Assembly: GCF_006575665.1 (NCBI RefSeq)
Contig: NZ_CP041253.1
Coordinates: forward strand, 2,641,001-2,705,000
Direction of reading: 5' to 3'
Origin: Echinicola soli
GTDB lineage: Bacteria; Bacteroidota; Bacteroidia; Cytophagales; Cyclobacteriaceae
DNA: 64,000 nucleotides
The notes beneath the pieces are model-generated. The model was not told the origin of the DNA. It was given only the letters and a program-made list of their open reading frames with translations, and did not search any database. Of the stretch, positions 33,492 through 42,600 are shown one piece after another (position 1 is the stretch's first letter; every line of letters begins with the position of its first letter). A program made the position numbers and the translations under genes.

Positions 33492-34211
33492 TTAATTTTC
33501 AAAACTAAAGATGACCTGTACTTCATCTGTAAGCTTTTGCTCATCAGGTGAAAACGATGGAGCAGCCTCTGAAGCCATGCTTTTGTCCATTCTCATGTAT
33601 TGCACCTGTGAAGGTTGCGGCATAGTGATGGGAGTGTTGGAGGTATAGTTGATGCTGGCCACGGACAATCCTGTTAATGACATCGTTTTTGCGATTAGAT
33701 TTGCCTTTTCCCGTGCATCTTGCAACGCTTTTTCGAGAAGCTGTTCTTCATATGCTTTTGTCATTTTTTCTGAAATCGAAAAATTGACATCAAACATGAT
33801 CTCTTCATTTTCATTTAGTAGCTCGACCACTTTCACCAAGTCATCCTGCGGGTTAGGGAGGGTGATCTTAATATTTTGACTGGCGACATAGCCACTGTCT
33901 TTGCTGGTGCCTTTGGTATAGACTCGATTGACCGTGACATTGTAATTACTGGTGTTCAGTTCGTAATCTTTGGCCTTACTTTTCTTAAGTTGATTCTCGA
34001 TGATACTCATTTTTTTGTTGAGCATAGCAGAGGCTTCACTGGCTTTCATGGCTTTGTTTTCAAGACGAACATTGATAACGGCTTCATCGGGTTTGATAGC
34101 GATCTCACTCTTTCCAGTCACCGCTATGTGTTTTTTTTCTGATTTGGTTTGGGCGTTGACAGAGATGATTCCTGCCCAGATTACTGCAATAATTAAAAGC
34201 GTTTTTTTCAT
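33492..34211 (-). CDS. SIMPL (DUF541) domain exported protein
   Basis: The 239-aa protein has a signal peptide (MKKTLLIIAVIWAGIISVNAQ) and one SIMPL domain: HIAVTGKSEIAIKPDEAVINV at the start of the fold, and 'ALQDAREKANLIAKTMSL' in the second half. SIMPL proteins are periplasmic or outer-membrane-associated and of unknown mechanism; some relate to oxidative stress or form ring-like assemblies. The gene stands alone, converging on the signalling cluster. Confidence 0.88.
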   Translation of the reverse strand: MKKTLLIIAVIWAGIISVNAQTKSEKKHIAVTGKSEIAIKPDEAVINVRLENKAMKASEASAMLNKKMSIIENQLKKSKAKDYELNTSNYNVTVNRVYTKGTSKDSGYVASQNIKITLPNPQDDLVKVVELLNENEEIMFDVNFSISEKMTKAYEEQLLEKALQDAREKANLIAKTMSLTGLSVASINYTSNTPITMPQPSQVQYMRMDKSMASEAAPSFSPDEQKLTDEVQVIFSFEN

Positions 34212-34375
34212 AACGAATAGTCAGTTTTATTACCTATACGACAAATCGTAAGCCAATATGACAGCGCGGTCAAAAAATATAATAAATTCAGCTTTTTTTG
34301 TTTTGTTAACTACGTAAATGGCAGTAATTTGCCGTCCGTAAAATTTTACAAATAAAGTAATAAAAAGTTTTTAAT

Positions 34376-34915
34376 ATGATTAATCCATGGCATGATGTCC
34401 AAATAGGCGAAGAAGCACCTGAATATGTACAAGGCATCATTGAGATTCCAAAGGGTAGTAAAGGAAAGTACGAACTGGATAAGAAAACGGGTATGCTGAT
34501 GCTGGATAGGGTGTTGTTTTCTGCTGTTCATTATCCGGCAAACTATGGTTTTATCCCGCAGACTTTTTGCGAGGACCATGATCCGTTGGATATTTTGATC
34601 ATGTCGCAGATCGATATCCCCTCCATGACGTTGGTAAAAGCAAAGGTGATCGGTGTGATGAGAATGATTGATGGAGGAGAAGCTGATGATAAAATCATCG
34701 CCGTAGCTGCGGACGACCAATCCGTGAATTATATCAATGACATCGATGAGCTTCCTCCATACCTTATGAAGGAAATCCACCGTTTCTTTGAAGATTATAA
34801 AAAGCTGGAAAACAAAGAGGTGAAAGTGGAAGACTTCTTGGGAAAAGAAGATGCCATGAGAATTGTTAACGAGAGCATAGAGCTCTATGACAAGAACTTT
34901 AGAACAAAAAAATAA
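34376..34915 (+). CDS. ppa: Inorganic pyrophosphatase (family I)
   Basis: The 179-aa enzyme hydrolyses PPi to drive biosynthesis. It has the family I residues: [39 protein letters not shown] (metal Asp residues; His stands where many members have Gly), then [20 protein letters not shown]. Length and start (MINPWHDV) fit. A clear terminator follows 4 bp after the stop. Confidence 0.93.
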   Translation: MINPWHDVQIGEEAPEYVQGIIEIPKGSKGKYELDKKTGMLMLDRVLFSAVHYPANYGFIPQTFCEDHDPLDILIMSQIDIPSMTLVKAKVIGVMRMIDGGEADDKIIAVAADDQSVNYINDIDELPPYLMKEIHRFFEDYKKLENKEVKVEDFLGKEDAMRIVNESIELYDKNFRTKK

Positions 34916-34918
34916 ACC

Positions 34919-34944
34919 AAAGCCATCATCAGATGGCTTTTTTT
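34919..34944 (+). terminator. Rho-independent terminator of ppa
   Basis: The stem AAAGCCATC (34919-34927) pairs with GATGGCTTT (34932-34940) around the loop ATCA and runs into a T tract to 34944. Confidence 0.88.
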
Positions 34945-35050
34945 ATGGGATTTAGCAGCGTTTCCTGCATGTATGACTAACTAAAGTTGACTTATATGGC
35001 CTGTTGACGCTTTATTTTTTGTATTTTGCGACTTTGTAAATGAGAACTAC

Positions 35051-36187
35051 ATGTCCAAATTTGATCATATAAGGCCGTTTTATGATACTGAAGTGAATCA
35101 AGCCATCAGGGGAATTGTCGACGATCCCATGATGAAGGCGGTTATGCAATTCACTTTTCCAGAGATGGAGGAAAGCGAATGGAAGCGACAGCTGAACAGG
35201 ACGCATTCCATAAGGGATTTCCAGATTAACTTTATTTATCCAGCGATAGAAATGGTGCTCAAGCGGAGCTCTGAAGGGCTGAGTTATTCGGGCCTGGACC
35301 AGCTTGATCAGCATGTGCCGTATTTGTTTATCTCCAATCATAGGGATATTATCCTTGATACTTCTTTATTAAATTATGTCCTTTATAATAATGGACTGAT
35401 GATGACTTCATCGGCGATAGGGGATAATTTGGTGAAGCGACCTTTGTTGATGACGCTTTCCAAGCTGACACGGAACTTTATGGTGCAGCGCGGACTTTCA
35501 CCACGAGAACTGTTGGAGAGTTCCAGACTGATGTCTGAATATATCCAAGACTTACTTTTCCATGAAAACAGATCCGTGTGGATAGCCCAAAGAGAGGGTC
35601 GTACCAAAGATGGAAACGATGCGACGCAGAAAGGAGTGCTTAAAATGATTTCCATGGCGCGTGGAGAGGTTGGTGAAATGGAATATTTCAAGAAAATCCA
35701 CATTGTTCCAGTGTCCATTTCCTACGAGTATGATCCCACCGATGTGCTGAAAATGCCGGAACTAATGGCTAAATCCCGCTCCGAAGTGTATGTGAAGCAC
35801 GAAAATGAGGATTTTAACACTATTCTGAACGGTATCATGGGGCAGAAAAAACACATTCATGTGCATGTGGATAAGCCCTTAGATGATGAGATCGATAAAA
35901 TCATCAAAACAGAAGAACCCGCCAATAGACAGTTTCAGTATCTGAGTCAAGTGATCGACGAAAGGATCATTGCAAATTATAAACTATGGCCGACAAATTT
36001 TATTGCACACGACCTGCTCCATGGCAGCGAGCAATATGCCGGCGAATATAGCACAGAAGAGCGGAAACAGTTCCAGGAACGTATGGCGGAGGGAATAGAC
36101 CTTCAGGATGAAGTGGCCGTGACTAATTTCTTGTCGATGTATGCCAATCCTGTGACTAATCAGGAAGCCCTAAAAATAAAGGGATAG
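35051..36187 (+). CDS. Glycerol-phosphate/1-acyl-sn-glycerol-3-phosphate acyltransferase-like protein
   Basis: The 378-aa protein has the PlsC-type motifs: NHRDIILD (H-x4-D catalytic motif), a later 'FMVQRG', and IAQREGRTKDG as the glycerol-phosphate-binding block, then VPVSISYEYDP. It has no obvious membrane helix at the N-terminus and a longer tail than PlsC. It probably transfers an acyl chain onto a phospholipid precursor; the exact acceptor is uncertain. The gene stands alone after the ppa terminator. Confidence 0.82.
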   Translation: MSKFDHIRPFYDTEVNQAIRGIVDDPMMKAVMQFTFPEMEESEWKRQLNRTHSIRDFQINFIYPAIEMVLKRSSEGLSYSGLDQLDQHVPYLFISNHRDIILDTSLLNYVLYNNGLMMTSSAIGDNLVKRPLLMTLSKLTRNFMVQRGLSPRELLESSRLMSEYIQDLLFHENRSVWIAQREGRTKDGNDATQKGVLKMISMARGEVGEMEYFKKIHIVPVSISYEYDPTDVLKMPELMAKSRSEVYVKHENEDFNTILNGIMGQKKHIHVHVDKPLDDEIDKIIKTEEPANRQFQYLSQVIDERIIANYKLWPTNFIAHDLLHGSEQYAGEYSTEERKQFQERMAEGIDLQDEVAVTNFLSMYANPVTNQEALKIKG

Positions 36188-36227
36188 CAATGGGGGCGAT
36201 TGTAGGATGATGGTGATGTTTGGGGTA

Positions 36228-39200
36228 TCAACTGACCTTGGATGTCAGCTTGGTGGCTGAAGCCGTGGGATGATCATCGGCGGCATTCCAATAGGCCAGT
36301 TTTTTACAGCTTATGATTTCGATGGTGTAAAAGTTGAATTCTTCAGAAACCTTCCCTTGTAATAGGTAAATACCACGCCCGGATAGGGGGTATTGTTTTA
36401 CCACAGGAGGAAAATGGACTGTGTCTATCCAGTGCCCATCCCTGTCTAGAAATGTACCAAAGTTCATGACATCTCCTTTTACGGTTCTGGTGTACTTTAC
36501 GGTGACCAGATAGCCCATTAGCTGAATTTCCTTTCCAGTATATGACTTTATATCTCTTGCTTTTACAGTGTTTTGTGGTGGTGATTTTAGTAATAGGAAA
36601 GGATCTGCAATCGAAAATTCCATGATTTCCAAGTGATCTAGGATATCCTGTCGTGGATCCTTGGTCTCTAAATTTGGAATACTGAGCTCCCGGAGAGTGA
36701 TTTGGCGAAAAAGATGGCTGGTAGACGGCTTATTCTTTTGCTTGTTCATGAGGAAATGGGCTTCCCAAAGCAGTTCTTGCTTGCTTTTGGACGTAAACCG
36801 GAAGGCATCGATCCTGATAAGGATCAAGAGCTGCTCAAGGCTGATGGCTACGCGGTTGGTAAAATCTCTGAGATCACTGAAAGACCCTTCTGTTTTCCTG
36901 TTTTGTAAGATTGTATTGGCGATTTCTTTTTGAAGGTATTTTAAATGGATAAAACCTAGATAGACCGTGGAGCCTTTGATAATTGTGAGGTGATCACTTT
37001 CATTGATATGGGGGAGCTGGACGTCAGCATTATAGGCTTGAAGTTCCCTGATGTAAAATTCCGTTTTGTAAAAGCCCCCAAAATTATTGATCACACCAAC
37101 CATGAATTCCATAGGGAAGTGGGCTTTGAGATAGAGGCTTTGGTAGCTTTCTACCGCAAATGAGGCGGAGTGGCCCTTGGCGAATGAATATCCTGCGAAA
37201 CTTTCGATCTGAAACCATATTTCATTTGTGACCTTCTGCTCATGGCCTTTTTCCAGAGATTTTTTGAAAAAACTTTCCTTAACCTTAAGAAATTCTTCTC
37301 GAGACCGGAATTTCCCACTCATGCCTCTTCGTAGTACATCTGCTTCGTCAAAGGACAGTCCCGCATAATAATGGGCTACCTTGATGACATCTTCTTGGTA
37401 GACCATAATGCCATACGTTTCCGGCATCAGGTCATAAAGAATGGGGTGGGCCTTGGATTTTCTCAATTCAGGTTTACGGTGCCTTAGGATGTATTCACGC
37501 ATCATGCCAGACCGGGCCACTCCAGGTCTGATGATGGAACTGGCGGCGACCAATCCTAAATATTCGTCTGCTTCGAGTTTTGCCAGAAGCATTCGCATAG
37601 CGGGCGATTCCACATAAAAAGCACCAATGGTATGACCTTTTCGTAGGTGGTGTTTGATTTTTTCGTCTTTTTTAAAATCCTTGATCCGATGGATGTCTAC
37701 TTTTTTGCCTTGGTTTTTTTCGATGATTTCCAGGCTGTCACGGATATGGCCCAGCCCGCGTTGGCTAAGGATGTCAAATTTAGCAAAACCGATTTCCTCT
37801 GCCGTGACCATGTCAAAGTGCGAGACGGGAAAGCCTTTGGGAGGAAGATCCGTGGCTGTATAATAATGTATGGGTTGTTGGGATATCAGGATGCCTCCTG
37901 CATGGATGCTGAGGTGGCTGGGCATTCCCTGGATCAGTTGGCTATATTTCAATACCAACTTACCAATGCGGTCTGGAATATAATTCCCCGGCTTGGCGAC
38001 GTGATTGATGAGGGCTTCAATGTCCGTCTTTGGGAGTCCAAAAACTTTTCCTAACTCACGAATGGAGGAGTTGGCCTGGAAAGTATTGTGTGTGGCGAGA
38101 AGGCAGACATGTTCATGAAGGTCTGTGTTGTGGTTTTGAAAAATATGTTGGATGACCTCATCACGGTCGCGCCATGAAAAATCAATATCAAAGTCCGGTG
38201 GTGTGGAACGGTACAGGTTGATGAACCGCTCGAAGTACAGATCGAGCTCTATGGGGTCCACATCCGTAATGTACAGGCAGTAGGCCACGATGCTGTTGGC
38301 GCCACTCCCCCTGCCGACGTAATAGAAGCCACGGTTGCGGGCAAATTTTACGATTTCATAATTGATCAGAAAATAGGAGACGAAGTCTTTTTTCTGGATA
38401 ATGTCCAGCTCCTTCAGGATCCGAGTTTCTTGTTCTTCGGATAGCTGAAGGCCGTATCTTTTTTTAGCTCCTTTATAGGTGAGTTCGGTTAATTTTGCGA
38501 TATCGTCCTTTCCCGAGCCGAACATACATTTTTTGTTTTCTACCCGCTGGTAATCTTGCTCAAAGTGGCAGTTTGAGAGTAACTCATGCGTTTGCTGGAG
38601 TAGCCAGTAGTGCTGGTCGCATCGTTCGGTCAGTTCCAAGGTGCTGTAAAAACGGTCGGATAAGTCCCCTTGCTCTGAAACAGGAAGTTTGCTCAGCAGG
38701 ATATTCAGCTCTATACAGCGAAGGAGTCGGTGGATGTTAAACGACTGCTGGGAATGAAAAGTCACAGGTTGTAACAGTACCCAACGATCTTTTTCCGCTA
38801 ACCAAGGTGAGCGATGCGCTTTTTTTAGCTGGTGAGGATGGATGCCAAGATACTCATGAGGACCAAGCTTAAAATAGGGCTTGGGAAAAGGATAGATGAC
38901 GGCAGTATGATGCCATTCAGGTGCTTTTTCCGGAAAGGCTGCTTTTTTTCTTTTATGGTTAGATAAGTGACTGTTCATCTCCCAAAACCCATGATGGTCC
39001 AGTGCCAAGCCAATGTATTGCTGGGTGATGCCGTTTCGGAAGTCAATACCGATCACCGGTTGGATGCCAGCTGCTTCTGCTGCTTTGATGAATGGATATA
39101 CTGCTGCTGTACAATTAATGTCCGTAAGGGCCATGGATTTTACTCCCTGCTTTTGTGCATGATCTACCAGTTCCGGAACAGACATGGTTCCATAGCGAAA

Positions 39201-39230
39201 GCTGAAATAGGAATGGCAGTTAATGTACAT
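36228..39230 (-). CDS. Second-type DNA polymerase III alpha subunit (DnaE2/ImuC-like)
   Basis: The 1000-aa protein is shorter than replicative DnaE of the phylum. It has an N-terminal PHP domain (HSYFSFRYG) in which the usual ALTDH is ALTDI, so one metal ligand is lost. The polymerase core has GRGSGANSIVAYCL and PPDFDIDFSWRDR with the catalytic Asp pair, then RPGVARSGMM and GYSFAKGHSASFA. A C-terminal OB fold follows (~890-960). Damage-inducible DnaE copies act in translesion synthesis, usually beside a LexA-like repressor and DinB, which are absent here. A strong inverted repeat lies 33 bp before the start. Confidence 0.87.
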   Translation of the reverse strand: MYINCHSYFSFRYGTMSVPELVDHAQKQGVKSMALTDINCTAAVYPFIKAAEAAGIQPVIGIDFRNGITQQYIGLALDHHGFWEMNSHLSNHKRKKAAFPEKAPEWHHTAVIYPFPKPYFKLGPHEYLGIHPHQLKKAHRSPWLAEKDRWVLLQPVTFHSQQSFNIHRLLRCIELNILLSKLPVSEQGDLSDRFYSTLELTERCDQHYWLLQQTHELLSNCHFEQDYQRVENKKCMFGSGKDDIAKLTELTYKGAKKRYGLQLSEEQETRILKELDIIQKKDFVSYFLINYEIVKFARNRGFYYVGRGSGANSIVAYCLYITDVDPIELDLYFERFINLYRSTPPDFDIDFSWRDRDEVIQHIFQNHNTDLHEHVCLLATHNTFQANSSIRELGKVFGLPKTDIEALINHVAKPGNYIPDRIGKLVLKYSQLIQGMPSHLSIHAGGILISQQPIHYYTATDLPPKGFPVSHFDMVTAEEIGFAKFDILSQRGLGHIRDSLEIIEKNQGKKVDIHRIKDFKKDEKIKHHLRKGHTIGAFYVESPAMRMLLAKLEADEYLGLVAASSIIRPGVARSGMMREYILRHRKPELRKSKAHPILYDLMPETYGIMVYQEDVIKVAHYYAGLSFDEADVLRRGMSGKFRSREEFLKVKESFFKKSLEKGHEQKVTNEIWFQIESFAGYSFAKGHSASFAVESYQSLYLKAHFPMEFMVGVINNFGGFYKTEFYIRELQAYNADVQLPHINESDHLTIIKGSTVYLGFIHLKYLQKEIANTILQNRKTEGSFSDLRDFTNRVAISLEQLLILIRIDAFRFTSKSKQELLWEAHFLMNKQKNKPSTSHLFRQITLRELSIPNLETKDPRQDILDHLEIMEFSIADPFLLLKSPPQNTVKARDIKSYTGKEIQLMGYLVTVKYTRTVKGDVMNFGTFLDRDGHWIDTVHFPPVVKQYPLSGRGIYLLQGKVSEEFNFYTIEIISCKKLAYWNAADDHPTASATKLTSKVS

Positions 39231-39262
39231 GGTTATGAGTTGTTTGTATTTTTAATACAAAT

Positions 39263-39312
39263 ATAAAAGTTTATTTAATGAACCTTTATATGTTTGTTAA
39301 ATAAACTTTTAT
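39263..39312. promoter_or_regulatory. 16-bp perfect inverted repeat between dnaE-like and DUF983 genes
   Basis: The arms ATAAAAGTTTATTTAA (39263-39278) and TTAAATAAACTTTTAT (39297-39312) are perfectly inverted and separated by 18 bp. They lie between the divergent starts at 39230 and 39370, where a dimeric repressor would control one or both genes. A LexA-like SOS repressor is the natural guess given the polymerase. It is not a terminator, since no transcript ends here. Confidence 0.65.
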
Positions 39313-39369
39313 CCAAACGGTTTGAAAGGCTTTTTTTATTATCTTTGTGCAAGCAAAAAAACGGTGATT

Positions 39370-39741
39370 ATGAAGAGCAAAGGTGCGGCAATTTTGGCAG
39401 CGAAATGCCCTAAATGCCATCAAGGCAATATTTTTCCTGTTTCAATGGTCAGTTTTAGAAAATTGTCAGTAGTAAATAGCCATTGTGCACATTGTAATGC
39501 TTCTTTGGAGCCTGAGCCTGACTTTTACTATGGGGCCATGTACATTAGCTATGCCTTGTCTGTGGCCTTGGTGATCAATGTCATGATCATCCTCAATTTT
39601 GTTTTTGGCGATCCTGAATTGTGGGTTTACCTGGTATCAGTAGGGGTTGCAAACATCGCCTTACTACCAGTGATGCTACGGTATTCCAAGGTGTTGTACC
39701 TCTATATTGCTGGCAAGCTAAAATACGATCCGAGTGCTTGA
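39370..39741 (+). CDS. DUF983 family membrane protein with zinc-ribbon cysteines
   Basis: From ATG at 39370 the product has 123 aa: an N-terminal pair of Cys motifs (CPKC and CAHC, ~11-14 and ~38-41), the segment 'PDFYYGAMYISYALS', and two membrane helices. DUF983 function is not known; the four Cys probably bind zinc. The frame is open 16 codons upstream, but those lie in the operator region and lack family similarity. It is divergent from the dnaE-like gene. Confidence 0.85.
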   Translation: MKSKGAAILAAKCPKCHQGNIFPVSMVSFRKLSVVNSHCAHCNASLEPEPDFYYGAMYISYALSVALVINVMIILNFVFGDPELWVYLVSVGVANIALLPVMLRYSKVLYLYIAGKLKYDPSA

Positions 39742-39801
39742 CCCATCCATTAATTTAGGCGGCATTAAGTAAGGTAGGGTTTGATATTTAAGGTGTCACT
39801 A

Positions 39802-41340
39802 CTATCGATTGAGATATTTTTTGGGGTGCCACATCATTTTGTTGAGGCTGATGGTGATGCCCGTGAGCAGTAAGAGTGCTGGAAGTCCGCCGAGGTTGGA
39901 CAGCATTTTGATCCCGTCGATGCCGGCAAAGGTGATCATGATCCATGCCAATAGCCCCACTAATGTGCCCCAGATCACTTTCAAATTGGTGTCCGAATCA
40001 AATTTTTCCAGGGAGAACTTCTTCATGCTGAGCGAAGCCATGGCTTCTGTACTGGAGTCGGCAGCTGTGACATAGCTGATAAACATGGCCATCACGAAAG
40101 CTGGTCGAAGGATGTTTGTAAACCCAATTTCCCCAAAAACTTGATAGATGATAGACTCGGGGCCAGAGGTTTCCAATAGGTTTTTGAATAGATCGGTGTC
40201 CTGCGAGGCGTAGAACAAAGTGCTGCCTCCGAAAATACTCATCCAACAAAGACAGAAAATTGCGGGCAGTAGCCAGTTGAACAAGAGAAATTCCCTTACG
40301 GTGCGTCCATAGGCGATCTTTCCTAGAAACAGGGCTGTGATGGGCGCCCATGCCATCCAATTGGCCCAGTTGAAGACAGACCAAGATTGGGACCATTCGC
40401 TGTTGCGTACATCATCCCACTGGAGACTGAGGGGCAGTACATTTTTAATATAGCTTTTGGCTCCCTCAAAAGCAGCATCTACCATGGCTGTAGAAGGGCC
40501 AATAAAAAGGATAATGATGCTGAATAAGACGAAAAATAAAAAATTGATCTGGCTGAGGTTTTTGATGCCGCGGTCTATTCCTGAAGAGGCCGAAAGAATA
40601 AATGAACAGATGATGGCGAAGGTGACCAAGGGTAGCAAAAATCCCCTGTCCAAGGTGCCCCATTGGTCGGCGATGCCACCAGAGATACTTAATATACCTG
40701 CGCCAAGGGATGCGGACATGCCTGCTACCAAGGCAAAAAGGCAGACCATGTCAATCAATGCGGCGAGTTTTGGTCGACTGTTTTTTCCTATGAGCGGAGC
40801 AAGTGGACTGCTAAGGCTAAAGGTTAAATTGGCGTTATAGATGGCCAGGGCAATACCGAGAGAGGGGATGGCGTAAATGGCGTAGGGGGTCAGCCCCCAA
40901 TGAAGGAAAATAGCCCCCATAGAGAACTGTGCAGCTGCTTCTGATCCGCTGGTATAAGCCGTGAATGAAGGCGGGCGGAGGAAATGGAAAAGTGGCTCAG
41001 CGCTTCCCCAAAAAAGAATCCCGACGGCCACTGTTGTGCAAAGGACAATTGAGAACCAGCTGATGCGGTTGAATTTAGGTTTGGCGGCTTTACCACCAAT
41101 GCGTACGTTGCCCAAAGGTGAACACCCCACCAAGATACAAGTGAGGACCATGGCGAAAGAACTGTAGGAGAAAAATAATGAAAAGTGATCCAAAATAAAG
41201 TTGTTGATGCTTTTCATAGAGGATTCAAAAAAATCAGCACTAATGAGGCTGGTACCTACGGCTGCTAAAATGAGTAGAAAAGGTGGCCAAAATACATTTT
41301 TCCTTATCGGAGTATGGAGGAATGAAGTTAGTTTTTTCAA
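39802..41340 (-). CDS. BCCT family transporter (betaine/carnitine/choline type)
   Basis: The 512-aa protein has about 12 membrane helices. BCCT marks are FWGSAEPLFHF (helix 3 region) and WSVFNWANWMAWAP, the Trp-rich segment of the substrate site in helix 8. Family members take up quaternary amines with Na+ or H+, often for osmotic protection. The organism could be marine or halotolerant, which would fit. No catabolic or biosynthetic partner lies nearby. Confidence 0.92.
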   Translation of the reverse strand: MKKLTSFLHTPIRKNVFWPPFLLILAAVGTSLISADFFESSMKSINNFILDHFSLFFSYSSFAMVLTCILVGCSPLGNVRIGGKAAKPKFNRISWFSIVLCTTVAVGILFWGSAEPLFHFLRPPSFTAYTSGSEAAAQFSMGAIFLHWGLTPYAIYAIPSLGIALAIYNANLTFSLSSPLAPLIGKNSRPKLAALIDMVCLFALVAGMSASLGAGILSISGGIADQWGTLDRGFLLPLVTFAIICSFILSASSGIDRGIKNLSQINFLFFVLFSIIILFIGPSTAMVDAAFEGAKSYIKNVLPLSLQWDDVRNSEWSQSWSVFNWANWMAWAPITALFLGKIAYGRTVREFLLFNWLLPAIFCLCWMSIFGGSTLFYASQDTDLFKNLLETSGPESIIYQVFGEIGFTNILRPAFVMAMFISYVTAADSSTEAMASLSMKKFSLEKFDSDTNLKVIWGTLVGLLAWIMITFAGIDGIKMLSNLGGLPALLLLTGITISLNKMMWHPKKYLNR

Positions 41341-41545
41341 ATCAGACGAAGGTAAAGTGATAAAGGATGCTTGAAAAACTCCTTATTGTTTTAAGTGGGC
41401 AGAGCAGCGAAATTGCTGGAAGTCATTAATTTCGGATAATTTTTATTCAAAATAAAGGTATCTTTAGAATAACAGGTTTTTGGGACGATTCTTGAAGGAG
41501 TAAAAGAGACTTTTTAATTAATTTAAGGTACTAAAAGGCAAAAAC

Positions 41546-42592
41546 ATGATTTTACGGTTATTGACATTTCCTTTTCGCTATACTTTTGGCAAAGTAAAAA
41601 AGGTAGTAGGAAAGCTGGACAAAATTAAAATTGAGCCGTTATATGCTTTTGGGAATGAAGATTGTATTTATGTGAAAGGGAGGGTGATAGAAGCGTATAA
41701 GCAAAGCAAGCCCTCCGATAAGAAAAACAGTCTTCAAAATATTGTGGCGGCTCTTCGGCGATATGCGGGTAGTAGTGTGCCTGATGCTAAGGTACTGGTG
41801 ACCTATTTTGGCCAGGAAAAGGAACTATACAGTGATGAGGAGGGTATCATTAGCTGCGAATTTCATACCGTGTGCCAGGAAACAGAGGAAGTACATCGTG
41901 TGCGGTTTAGCTTGGTAGAGGAAGAAGGATTGGTGGCTGAGAATAAGATCAGTTCTTTGAAGGTGAGGCAATTTCCTAAAGACCATCCGATCGGGGTGAT
42001 TTCCGATATTGATGATACGGTTTTGATCTCACATGCCACGGATATTGGAAAGAAGCTTTGGTTGTCGGTTTCCAAGAATGCGTTCACTAGAAGACCATTT
42101 CCTGGAGTCAGTGGTTTTTACAGGGAACTTACTGAGAACGGAAAGCATCCGATATTTTATGTTTCCAGCAGTGACTGGAACCTGTATGATTTGATAAAGG
42201 ATTTTTTGGCGTTTAGGAAAATTCCGGCCGGGCCGATTCTCTTGCAGGATTTGCATTTAAGCCTAAAGAATATCTGGAAATCAGGAGGGGGCAGTCACCA
42301 GCACAAGCTCGAGAAGATTAAGATGCTGCTCGATATGTATCCTGGAATGCATTTTTTTCTTATTGGAGACAGTGGGCAGCATGATCCGGAATTATACGCT
42401 GAAGTGATTAGGGCGCACCCTGAAAGGATAAAATCAGTCTATATCCGAAAAGTAAGTGAAGACAAGGAGGAGGGTCGGGAAATACTGATAGAAGAATTGA
42501 AAAGAATGGAGAAATCTCCGCAAATGGTTTTTGTGAAAAACACTCAAGAAGCTATCAAACACGCTAAACAATACGAATTTATTCCTTCCTAA
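41546..42592 (+). CDS. App1-family phosphatidate phosphatase-like protein (DUF2183)
   Basis: The 348-aa protein has an N-terminal beta-rich domain (~20-140) and a HAD-type catalytic domain with DIDDTV (Asp154 and Asp156), the App1 segment 'RRPFPGVSGFYREL', SSSDWNLYD, and FFLIGDSGQHDPELY with the distal acidic residues. Yeast App1 dephosphorylates phosphatidic acid to diacylglycerol. The next gene, 8 bp downstream, encodes a lipid kinase that would do the reverse, so the two are likely co-transcribed opposing enzymes. Confidence 0.87.
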   Translation: MILRLLTFPFRYTFGKVKKVVGKLDKIKIEPLYAFGNEDCIYVKGRVIEAYKQSKPSDKKNSLQNIVAALRRYAGSSVPDAKVLVTYFGQEKELYSDEEGIISCEFHTVCQETEEVHRVRFSLVEEEGLVAENKISSLKVRQFPKDHPIGVISDIDDTVLISHATDIGKKLWLSVSKNAFTRRPFPGVSGFYRELTENGKHPIFYVSSSDWNLYDLIKDFLAFRKIPAGPILLQDLHLSLKNIWKSGGGSHQHKLEKIKMLLDMYPGMHFFLIGDSGQHDPELYAEVIRAHPERIKSVYIRKVSEDKEEGREILIEELKRMEKSPQMVFVKNTQEAIKHAKQYEFIPS

Positions 42593-42600
42593 AAAACGCT

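Noticed and set aside
39263..39312. The 16-bp inverted repeat read as a terminator
   Set aside because: Both neighbouring genes start here and none ends, so an operator is the better reading.
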